From Pseudomonas sp. CFII64 (lineage in GTDB: Bacteria; Pseudomonadota; Gammaproteobacteria; Pseudomonadales; Pseudomonadaceae), in contig NZ_ATLO01000004.1 in assembly GCF_000416235.1 (NCBI RefSeq), forward strand, positions 62,001 through 126,000: 64,000 nucleotides of DNA. Reading direction: 5' to 3'. Of the stretch, positions 56,881 to 64,000 are shown piece after piece. Numbering within the stretch: position 1 is the first letter of the stretch; each line of letters starts with the position of its first letter. A program made the position numbers and the translations under genes. The notes beneath the pieces were generated by a model. The model had not been told where the DNA came from. It did no database searches and saw only the letters and a list, made by a program, of their open reading frames with translations.

Positions 56881-58929
56881 TTACTTGATACGCTGCCCCG
56901 GCTTTGCGCCGCTGTCAGGGCTGAGCAAGTAGATTTCTTCGCCGCCAGGGCCCGCTGCCATCACCATGCCTTCCGATAGGCCGAAACGCATTTTGCGCGG
57001 CTTCAGGTTGGCGATCATCATGGTCAGGCGACCTTCCAGTTCGGAAGGGTTCGGGTACGCGCTCTTGATGCCCGAGAACACGTTGCGTTGCTCGTCACCG
57101 ATATCCAGCGTCAGGCGCAGCAGTTTGTCGGCACCTTCCACGTGTTCAGCCTTGAGGATCAAGGCAACCCGCAAATCAACGGCGGCAAAGGCATCGAACT
57201 CGATTTCCGCAGCCAGCGGCTCCTTGGTCAGCTCGCCATTGCCTGCCGGTGCGGCATCGGTTTCGGCAGCGCTGGTGGTCAGGTCTTCTTTCGAGGCGGC
57301 AGTCATGGCTTCGACTTTCGCCGGATCGATGCGGGTCATCAGGGCCTGGAACGGGTTGAGCTGATGATTGCTCAGCAGCGTCTGGTGGTCGTCCCAGGTC
57401 AGCGGCGGAACATTGAGGAATTTTTCCGCATCGGCGGCCAGCAACGGCAGCACCGGCTTGAGGAAAATCACCAGTTGCCGGAACAGATTGACGCCCAGCG
57501 CACAGACGGCCTGGACTTCATCCTGCTTGCCTTCCTGCTTGGCCAGCGACCATGGCGCCTTTTCAGCGATATAGGCATTGGCGCGGTCGGCCAGGCCCAT
57601 GATTTCACGCATGGCGCGGGCGAAGTCACGGGCTTCGTAAGCTTCGGCGATACCCGGCGCAGCGCTCAGGAACGCATCGGTCAACTCGGGCTCCGGATTG
57701 CCGGCCACCAGCACGCCCGCGTTGCCTTTATGAATGAAGCCTGCGCAACGACTGGCAATGTTGACGACTTTGCCGATCAGGTCCGAGTTGACCTTCTGCA
57801 CGAAATCTTCGAGGTTGAGGTCCAGATCGTCGACACCTTTACCCAGTTTGGCTGCGTAGTAATAACGCAGGTATTCCGGCGACAGATGTTCCAGATAGGT
57901 CCGGGCCTTGATGAAGGTGCCACGGGACTTGGACATTTTCTGCCCGTTTACCGTGACGTAACCGTGCACATTGATGCCGGTTGGCTTGCGCAGGCCGGCA
58001 CCTTCAAGCATCGCCGGCCAGAACAGGGCGTGGAAGTTGACGATGTCCTTGCCGATGAAATGGTAAAGCTCGGTCGTGGAATCCTTGGCCCAGTACGCAT
58101 CGAAGTCCAGGTCCGGACGGCGCGCGCACAGGTTCTTGAAGCTGGCCATGTAGCCGATAGGCGCATCCAGCCAGACATAGAAGTACTTGCCCGGCTCATC
58201 CGGAATTTCAAAGCCGAAGTACGGTGCGTCGCGGGAGATGTCCCACTGCTGCAAGCCGGCATCCAGCCATTCGGCGATCTTGTTGGCCACGGCATCCTGC
58301 AAGGAGCCGCTGCGGGTCCAGCTTTTCAGCATGGCGTCGAACGCAGGCAGATCGAAGAAGAAATGCTTGGATTCCTTCAGGACCGGGATCGCGCCGGAGA
58401 TCGCCGAGCGCGGATTCTTCAGGTCGGTCGGCGCATAAGTGGCGCCGCATTTTTCGCAATTGTCGCCGTACTGATCCTCAGTGCCGCATTTCGGGCAGGT
58501 GCCCTTGATGAAGCGATCGGCCAGGAACATCTTTTTTTCCGGGTCGAAATACTGGGTGATCGAGCGCGTCGCGATATGCCCGGCATCGCGCAGGCGCTTG
58601 TAGATCATGCTCGACAGCTCGCGGTTTTCGTCCGAGTGCGTCGAGTGGAAATTATCGAAATCGACCAGGAAATCGTTGAAGTCGGCGCTGTGCTCGGCTT
58701 TGACGTTGTCGATCAACTGTTCCGGGGTGATGCCTTCCTTTTCGGCGCGCAACATGATTGCCGAGCCGTGGGCGTCGTCCGCGCAGACATAAATACACTG
58801 ATTGCCGCGATGCTTCTGGAAGCGCACCCACATATCAGTCTGGATGTACTCAAGCATGTGGCCAAGGTGGATGGAACCATTGGCATAGGGCAGGGCGCTG
58901 GTGACGAGGATCTTGCGTGGCTCGGACAT
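56881..58929 (-). CDS. metG: Methionyl-tRNA synthetase
   Basis: Charges initiator and elongator methionine tRNA. 682 residues: class I site [19 protein letters not shown] (HLGH for HIGH), zinc knuckle [26 protein letters not shown], and a C-terminal EMAP-like tRNA-binding domain ([19 protein letters not shown]) that makes the dimer form. ATG 58929. Divergent from apbC. Confidence 0.98.
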   Translation of the reverse strand: MSEPRKILVTSALPYANGSIHLGHMLEYIQTDMWVRFQKHRGNQCIYVCADDAHGSAIMLRAEKEGITPEQLIDNVKAEHSADFNDFLVDFDNFHSTHSDENRELSSMIYKRLRDAGHIATRSITQYFDPEKKMFLADRFIKGTCPKCGTEDQYGDNCEKCGATYAPTDLKNPRSAISGAIPVLKESKHFFFDLPAFDAMLKSWTRSGSLQDAVANKIAEWLDAGLQQWDISRDAPYFGFEIPDEPGKYFYVWLDAPIGYMASFKNLCARRPDLDFDAYWAKDSTTELYHFIGKDIVNFHALFWPAMLEGAGLRKPTGINVHGYVTVNGQKMSKSRGTFIKARTYLEHLSPEYLRYYYAAKLGKGVDDLDLNLEDFVQKVNSDLIGKVVNIASRCAGFIHKGNAGVLVAGNPEPELTDAFLSAAPGIAEAYEARDFARAMREIMGLADRANAYIAEKAPWSLAKQEGKQDEVQAVCALGVNLFRQLVIFLKPVLPLLAADAEKFLNVPPLTWDDHQTLLSNHQLNPFQALMTRIDPAKVEAMTAASKEDLTTSAAETDAAPAGNGELTKEPLAAEIEFDAFAAVDLRVALILKAEHVEGADKLLRLTLDIGDEQRNVFSGIKSAYPNPSELEGRLTMMIANLKPRKMRFGLSEGMVMAAGPGGEEIYLLSPDSGAKPGQRIK

Positions 58930-59104
58930 GGGGCTCGGCTACTTGAAGTGAAACGGAGGTCGACCACTATAAAGGTCCGGGCAATTTTTTTCACCCCGCG
59001 CAGACGTAGGAGTCTTCTGGCATGCGGAGCGAAACCATGCTGCCGATCTATAGAAGGGGTAGGATAGCCGCCTGTTTTAGTCTGCCTTTATTCGGGAGTA
59101 GCCC

Positions 59105-60199
59105 ATGAGCGCTGTAAATCGCGCAGCGGTGGAAGCCGTTCTTCGCCAATATACCGATCCCTATTTGAATCAAGACCCGGTCACTGCCGGTTGCGTGCGC
59201 GCCATCGACATTCAGGGTGAGCGCGTCAACGTCCAGCTGGAACTGGGTTACGCCGCCGGCCTGTTCAAGAATGGCTGGGCGCAGATGCTGCAAATTGCCA
59301 TCGAAGGCCTGGATGGCGTGACGTCGGCCAAGGTCGAGATCAGCACGGTCATCGCCGCGCACAAGGCCCAGGGGCAAATCCCCGGCCTGGCCAATGTCAA
59401 AAATATCGTCGCCGTGGCGTCGGGCAAAGGCGGGGTCGGCAAATCCACGACCGCTGCCAATCTGGCCCTGGCGCTGTCTCGGGAAGGCGCGCGGGTCGGG
59501 ATTCTCGACGCCGATATCTACGGGCCAAGCCAGGGCGTGATGTTTGGCATCGCCGAAGGCACCCGGCCGAAGATCAAGGATCAGAAGTGGTTCGTGCCCA
59601 TCGAATCCCATGGCATCGAAGTCATGTCCATGGCGTTCCTGACCGATGACAACACGCCGATGGTGTGGCGCGGTCCGATGGTCTCCGGCGCTTTATTGCA
59701 GCTGATTACCCAGACCGCGTGGAATGACCTGGATTATCTGGTCATCGACATGCCGCCTGGCACCGGCGATATCCAGTTGACCCTGGCCCAGAAAGTCCCG
59801 GTCGCTGGCGCAGTGATCGTCACGACCCCGCAGGATCTGGCGTTGCTGGATGCCAAGAAGGGCGTGGAGATGTTCCGCAAGGTGAATATTCCGGTCCTCG
59901 GCGTCGTCGAGAACATGGCGGTACACATCTGCTCGAACTGTGGCCATGCTGAGCATTTGTTTGGCGAGGGCGGTGGCGAGAAGCTGGCCAGTCAATACAA
60001 CGTCGAGCTGCTGGCTTCATTGCCGCTGTCGATGTTGATTCGCGAACAGGCTGATGGCGGCAAGCCAACGGTCATTGCCGAGCCGGAAAGCCAGATTGCG
60101 ATGGTCTATCAGGAACTGGCGCGGCACGTTGGCGCGCGGATCGTGCTGCAGGAAGCACAAAGCCCGGCGATGCCGAATATTTCGGTCAGCGACGACTGA
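59105..60199 (+). CDS. apbC: Iron-sulfur carrier ATPase ApbC/Mrp
   Basis: 364 residues. An N-terminal MIP18-like domain (about 1-90) is followed by a deviant Walker A P-loop ASGKGGVGKSTTAANLALAL; the cluster-bearing CxxC is HICSNCGHAE near residue 280. It transfers Fe-S clusters to apoproteins. Divergent from metG, as in other Pseudomonas. Confidence 0.96.
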   Translation: MSAVNRAAVEAVLRQYTDPYLNQDPVTAGCVRAIDIQGERVNVQLELGYAAGLFKNGWAQMLQIAIEGLDGVTSAKVEISTVIAAHKAQGQIPGLANVKNIVAVASGKGGVGKSTTAANLALALSREGARVGILDADIYGPSQGVMFGIAEGTRPKIKDQKWFVPIESHGIEVMSMAFLTDDNTPMVWRGPMVSGALLQLITQTAWNDLDYLVIDMPPGTGDIQLTLAQKVPVAGAVIVTTPQDLALLDAKKGVEMFRKVNIPVLGVVENMAVHICSNCGHAEHLFGEGGGEKLASQYNVELLASLPLSMLIREQADGGKPTVIAEPESQIAMVYQELARHVGARIVLQEAQSPAMPNISVSDD

Positions 60200-60227
60200 T
60201 TAGGGAGGCTTTGCTCGGGATTGCAGC

Positions 60228-60301
60228 GTAGGACCGGCTTTAGCCGGGAGTGGGTGCCTGCTTGGAAAGAGATGCCGCCTTCCGGCTAAAGCCGGTCCTG
60301 C
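60228..60301. repeat. REPIN, GGCTTTAGCCGGGAG type
   Basis: GTAGGACCGGCTTTAGCCGG and inverted TTCCGGCTAAAGCCGGTCCT, between two convergent genes. Confidence 0.9.
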
Positions 60302-60344
60302 GAATTTCTTGCCATCGGCGTGGCAAAAAACGCAGGCATAAAAA

Positions 60345-60370
60345 AACCCCGCTTTTGGCGGGGTTCTTTT
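60345..60370 (-). terminator. Terminator of the cold-shock gene
   Basis: AACCCCGC / GCGGGGTT stem with T-run on the minus strand (six A at 60341-60346) and a T-run on the plus strand; probably bidirectional. Confidence 0.9.
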
Positions 60371-60388
60371 TAAGCGATTCAGTACAAG

Positions 60389-60598
60389 TTAGATAACTTG
60401 AACTTCTTCAGCTTGCATGCCTTTCTGACCGCGGGTAGCGATGAAAGAAACCTGTTGGCCTTCTTTCAGGCTTTTGAAGCCGTCGGATTGGATAGCTTTG
60501 AAGTGAACGAACAGGTCGTCACCCGATTGTGGAGTGATGAAGCCGAAGCCTTTTTCATCGTTGAACCACTTAACGGTACCAGTTTGGCGATTAGACAT
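60389..60598 (-). CDS. Cold-shock-domain RNA chaperone (CspA family)
   Basis: 69 residues, [20 protein letters not shown], with RNP1 KGFGFI and RNP2 DLFVHFKAI. Single-stranded nucleic acid-binding OB fold. About 120 bases of leader before it contain no other gene and may be the structured 5' leader common in csp genes. ATG 60598 has GGAGATACACC. Confidence 0.95.
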   Translation of the reverse strand: MSNRQTGTVKWFNDEKGFGFITPQSGDDLFVHFKAIQSDGFKSLKEGQQVSFIATRGQKGMQAEEVQVI

Positions 60599-60907
60599 GG
60601 TGTATCTCCTTGGACAAAGTTAACTGCGACTCAGGAAATGCCCTGGCCGAGACTGAGTGCAAAGAGCAGGAAAAATTCTTGGAGATGGTTGGATCGAAAT
60701 TCAACATCGTGTAGAGATTCTCAGTGACACAAGCAACACAGTGACGCCACCTTAACGCTTTTTTTTGAGTGTGCCAACACTCTGTGCAGGAATATTTCTA
60801 TTCGTGTCCAAAGCATGACCTGCATCATGCCCACAGTCTTTGAACCCGACGCCCCGGCCCGGTAAGATGCCGGACATCTTTTTCACCTCGCTATTCAGGA
60901 CACCGCC

Positions 60908-61474
60908 ATGAGCATCAAATCGGACAAGTGGATTCGCCGCATGGCGCAGGAACACGGCATGATCGAGCCTTTCGTGGAGCGTCAGATGCGCGGCGAGGGT
61001 GCCGACCGGCTGATCTCTTACGGCGTTTCCAGCTACGGCTACGACGTGCGTTGCGCTGCCGAATTCAAGGTATTCACCAATATCAACTCGGCGACCGTCG
61101 ATCCGAAGAATTTCGATGAAAAAAGCTTTGTCGACGTGACCAGCGACGTCTGCATCATCCCGCCGAACTCCTTTGCCCTGGCGCGCACCGTCGAATATTT
61201 CCGTATTCCGCGTAATGTGCTGACCATCTGTCTGGGAAAAAGCACCTACGCGCGCTGCGGCATCATCGTCAACGTCACGCCGCTGGAGCCTGAGTGGGAA
61301 GGCCACGTGACTCTGGAATTCTCCAACACCACGACGTTGCCGGCAAAGATCTACGCCAATGAAGGTGTGGCGCAGATGCTGTTTCTGGAATCCGACGAGG
61401 AATGTGAGATTTCCTATAAGGATCGCGGCGGCAAATATCAGGGCCAGCGTGGCGTTACCCTGCCGCGCGCCTAA
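60908..61474 (+). CDS. dcd: dCTP deaminase
   Basis: Converts dCTP to dUTP for thymidylate synthesis. 188 residues, [20 protein letters not shown]; catalytic [20 protein letters not shown] with the glutamate in [13 protein letters not shown], and ending [13 protein letters not shown]. Monocistronic, next to apbC as in related genomes. Confidence 0.97.
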   Translation: MSIKSDKWIRRMAQEHGMIEPFVERQMRGEGADRLISYGVSSYGYDVRCAAEFKVFTNINSATVDPKNFDEKSFVDVTSDVCIIPPNSFALARTVEYFRIPRNVLTICLGKSTYARCGIIVNVTPLEPEWEGHVTLEFSNTTTLPAKIYANEGVAQMLFLESDEECEISYKDRGGKYQGQRGVTLPRA

Positions 61475-61598
61475 GCTTCGGTGTATTTGTTACCGTTGAT
61501 CCTGCGCGAATTGAATTAGTCTTCATTTCGGCACTCTATTGAGCTGAACTGTTTCCCCTCGCGTCATGCGAGTGGGGCCAACGCTCAGGAGTGCCCTT

Positions 61599-61814
61599 AT
61601 GAAGATAGAAACGAAGCCCAGTCCCCAAGGGGTTGACCCGCATGCAAATCAAGTCGGTCTACTCGCCTGGTCGTTACTAGCGCATCCACAATTCAACATG
61701 GTTGGCGGTATTCCCGGCCAGCCAGGCCCTGATGGGCCGGGAGAAATCCCGGAGCCGACTGAACCGGGCAGCCCGACTGTTCCGGACGAGCCACCACCAG
61801 CCCCGGTCGTCTGA
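61599..61814 (+). CDS. Proline/glycine-rich small protein
   Basis: 71 residues from ATG 61599 with AGGAGTGCCC. The first 35 residues (MKIETKPSPQGVDPHANQVG and LLAWSLLAHPQFNMVG) are ordinary, the rest a low-complexity tail with GQPGPDGPGEIPEPTEPGSP and VPDEPPPAPVV. No signal peptide. It may be a small disordered protein or a late peptide-like product. A real gene is likely because of the ribosome site, but the function is unknown. Confidence 0.55.
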   Translation: MKIETKPSPQGVDPHANQVGLLAWSLLAHPQFNMVGGIPGQPGPDGPGEIPEPTEPGSPTVPDEPPPAPVV

Positions 61815-61918
61815 ATCCCCTCATGTTTCTGCTGGCGCATTCACTGGCCGGCAGAGTCGTGGCTGATCGGTCACGAAACTGGCTGAAACAGGCTGAGTTG
61901 AAACGATTCAGCAAGCAG

Positions 61919-62575
61919 CTATCCTGCCGCCCACACCGCGCCATCGCCGACGACGTATACTTGCGTGTCAGGGGTTTTTTCAATGGCGAAGCCGCCGGTA
62001 AATCCACCGAAGGCGGGTAGCAGACTGACCGTTTCGCCCACATAAAAGCAGGCCAGTCGCAGACTTTGTCGTCCCCGGCCCTGCAAGCGATAAACCGGAT
62101 GCACATGCCCGGCCAGCACATGATGCGTCGTGTGTGGATCGGGCTCATGCTGAAGGGCGAACGGACCCAGCAGGAGCGGCTCGGTAACGACTTCGATTGC
62201 AAGACTTTCAGGTGGATCGCCCGCGCGTCTGTCGTGGTTGCCGCGGATCAGCGTCATGCGCAGCTCAGGGCGCGCCCTGCGCCACTCACCCAGCGCGTTC
62301 AGCGTGGTTGCCGCGTGGGATTCAGGCGCATGCAGGAAGTCGCCGAGAAAGATCAGCCTGTCGCAATCATAAGCAGTCAGCAGTCGATCAAGCCGCTCAA
62401 GGTTGCCTTGAGTGGTGCCGTGTGGCACCGGTTGGCCCAGTTTTCGATAGGCTGCCGCCTTGCCGAAATGCACATCGGCGATCAACAGCGCGCGGTGTTC
62501 CGGGTAGTAGATCGCTTTGTCGGCCAGTAACCACAGCTCGGCACCGGCCAGATTGATCGCAAGGTACGGCTTCAT
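61919..62575 (-). CDS. pdeM: Ligase-associated metallophosphoesterase PdeM
   Basis: 218 residues. Calcineurin-like metal site: [32 protein letters not shown] and [10 protein letters not shown] are in order. It belongs to the ligase-associated DNA damage response set, where it acts as a phosphoesterase/nuclease with an ATP-dependent ligase, an exonuclease and a DEXH helicase. The start overlaps the helicase stop (ATGA). Confidence 0.92.
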   Translation of the reverse strand: MKPYLAINLAGAELWLLADKAIYYPEHRALLIADVHFGKAAAYRKLGQPVPHGTTQGNLERLDRLLTAYDCDRLIFLGDFLHAPESHAATTLNALGEWRRARPELRMTLIRGNHDRRAGDPPESLAIEVVTEPLLLGPFALQHEPDPHTTHHVLAGHVHPVYRLQGRGRQSLRLACFYVGETVSLLPAFGGFTGGFAIEKTPDTQVYVVGDGAVWAAG

Positions 62576-64000
62576 ACGTTCGCCTCTGGTCCGGCGGCCT
62601 TCTCAAGATCGCGCACCATGCGGGCGATACGGTCGGCGAGTTTTTCCGAGCTCAGGCTTTCGCGCATGCGCTCCACCAGCAGTGGAAACGCCAGCGGCGT
62701 GGCACGTTTGATGACGTGTACGTCAAGCGTGCGCTGATTAATGCGTTGCAGGGTTTGTTCGAGCCGTTCCACGTCCAGTTCCTGGCGCAAGACTTCCTCC
62801 TCGGCCTGAGTCAGCAGCAGATTGCTGGCGTCGTATTGTTTGAACACTTCAAAGAACAGCCCGCTGGAAGCTTGCAGCTGGCGATTGCTCTTGGGTGCGC
62901 CTGGATAACCGAAAAACACCAGCCCGGCGATCCGGGCGATTTCCCGGAAGCGGCGCAGTGCCAGCTCTCCGGCATTCAGGCTGGCGATGATGTCGGCCAT
63001 CAGATGATTTTCAGAAAACAGATCTTTGCTCAACTGCTCTGCCCAGTCGATTGGCGTGGCGCTGAGCAGTTCAAAACCGTAATCGTTGACCGCAATAGAA
63101 AAGGTCAGCGGCGTATCCCGGCTCAGGCGCCAGGCCAGCAGGCTCGCCAACCCCAAATGCACATGTCGCCCGGCAAACGGGTAGAGAAACAGATGCCAGC
63201 CTTCCCGGGACTTGAGCACTTCGGCGAGCAACGAGTGTTGCTGCGGCAAGCCCGACCAGTGCCGCTGAACCTCCAGCAGCGGTTTGACGGCCTGCATTTC
63301 CGGGCTGATAAACTCGCCACGGGCAGCGGCATCGAATTTGGCGACCACCGCGTCAGCCAGTTCGTTGGAAAGCGGCATCCGTCCGCCATTCCAGCGCGGC
63401 ACGGCGGCCTTCTTGCGGGTGGCGCGTTTCACATAAGCGGTCATGTTCTCGACCCGCACCAATTCCAGCAGGCGACCGCCGAACAAGAAGCCATCACCGG
63501 GTTTAAGACGGGCGATGAAGCCTTCTTCAACGCTGCCCAGCGATCCGCCGCCACCGCCTTTGGACCAATATTTCACGTTGATGCTGGCATCACTGACGAT
63601 GGTGCCGACGCTCATGCGGTGCCGACGCGCCAGTCGCGCATCCGGCACGCGCCAGATGCCGTGCTCGTCCGGCTCGACGCGTCGATAATCCGGATAAGCG
63701 GTCAGCGAGTGGCCGCCATGGCGCACAAAGGCCAGCGCCCACTGCCATTCCTCGTTGGTCAGCTCGCGGTAGGCCCAGGCGCTGCGCACCTCGGCGAGCA
63801 GTTCCTCGGGCAGGAAGCCGCCGCCCAAAGCCATGCTGACTACATGCTGCACCAGCACATCCAGCGGTTTGTGCGGCGATTGCCGAGGCTCGATCATTCG
63901 CGCAGCTATCGCGTCGTGCGCCGCTGCGGCTTCGACCAGTTCAAGGCTATGCGTGGGCACCAGCGTGACGCGAGATGGCCGCCCCGGCGCATGCCCGGAA
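62572..64000 (-). CDS. Ligase-associated DEXH-box helicase (Lhr-like), C-terminal part
   Basis: The frame is open to the window edge, so the N-terminal helicase motifs are outside. The visible 475 residues include [20 protein letters not shown] at the beginning, then [20 protein letters not shown] and [20 protein letters not shown], and end in [20 protein letters not shown]. This fits the C-terminal Lhr core and DUF4011-like part of ligase-associated DEXH helicases, which are about 820 residues. Coupled to pdeM by a four-base overlap. The GTG at 63960 is internal, not the start. Confidence 0.85.
   Translation of the reverse strand, partial: SGHAPGRPSRVTLVPTHSLELVEAAAAHDAIAARMIEPRQSPHKPLDVLVQHVVSMALGGGFLPEELLAEVRSAWAYRELTNEEWQWALAFVRHGGHSLTAYPDYRRVEPDEHGIWRVPDARLARRHRMSVGTIVSDASINVKYWSKGGGGGSLGSVEEGFIARLKPGDGFLFGGRLLELVRVENMTAYVKRATRKKAAVPRWNGGRMPLSNELADAVVAKFDAAARGEFISPEMQAVKPLLEVQRHWSGLPQQHSLLAEVLKSREGWHLFLYPFAGRHVHLGLASLLAWRLSRDTPLTFSIAVNDYGFELLSATPIDWAEQLSKDLFSENHLMADIIASLNAGELALRRFREIARIAGLVFFGYPGAPKSNRQLQASSGLFFEVFKQYDASNLLLTQAEEEVLRQELDVERLEQTLQRINQRTLDVHVIKRATPLAFPLLVERMRESLSSEKLADRIARMVRDLEKAAGPEANV

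Overview
The window is chromosomal DNA of a fluorescent-group Pseudomonas. The evidence is the oprB-gcd glucose pair, the glpFKRD glycerol locus, the aauRS-aatJQMP acidic amino acid locus, the order argF/grxD/bfr/bfd/rnt/pyrC/motY/argG and the rnf-nth-metG-apbC-dcd block. Many REP/REPIN palindromes lie between genes. Most of the window is core metabolism and housekeeping. Three places are out of the ordinary.

Layout. 1-3 kb: membrane glucose dehydrogenase (cut by the window edge) and the OprB porin. 3.2-5.6 kb: small proteins and a PadR repressor/ferric-siderophore reductase operon. 5.7-8.8 kb: a large class A penicillin-binding protein. 9.0-14.1 kb: a two-gene module of unknown function present twice, next to an OpgC-type acyltransferase whose 3' end was copied with it. 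14.2-23.9 kb: FMN-type glutamate synthase-like protein, zinc-free L31, Ddl/Nudix, MetR-MetE, a hydrolase and a DsbA-like protein. 24-30.9 kb: AauRS and the AatJQMP importer, with a sigma-54 promoter and AauR operator. 31-36.3 kb: glp locus. 36.6-48 kb: YbaK, ArgF with an overlapping ABC ATPase, a molybdopterin oxidoreductase, iron storage genes, RNase T, PyrC, MotY and ArgG. 48.1-51.8 kb: AT-rich accessory stretch with a truncated MvaT-like protein, two unknown genes, a 1.35-kb gene-poor region and an orphan LuxR-type response regulator. 51.9-56.7 kb: PA3496-like protein, Nth and an aberrant Rnf operon. 56.9-64 kb: MetG, ApbC, cold-shock protein, Dcd, a proline-rich small protein and the ligase-associated PdeM/DEXH helicase pair (cut by the edge).

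How genes work together. Glucose enters through OprB and is oxidised by Gcd. Glutamate/aspartate sensing by AauS/AauR should drive aatJQMP from the sigma-54 promoter. Glycerol is taken up and phosphorylated by GlpF/GlpK, oxidised by GlpD and controlled by GlpR. ArgF and ArgG share ArgR-type operators. Bfd releases iron from bacterioferritin.

The most unusual content is: (1) the duplicated secreted-protein/MNIN-protein module with an acyltransferase-tail scar, where one copy carries an in-frame ochre codon; (2) an Rnf operon that lacks rnfC, whose RnfA/RnfE have lost three of the four cysteines expected to hold the intramembrane [2Fe-2S] cluster, and whose RnfB carries an RnfC-tail-like extension; (3) a stand-alone MvaT oligomerisation domain without the DNA-binding half, a candidate natural antagonist of MvaT silencing. 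All calls come from reading the sequence and recalling family features. No database search was run.
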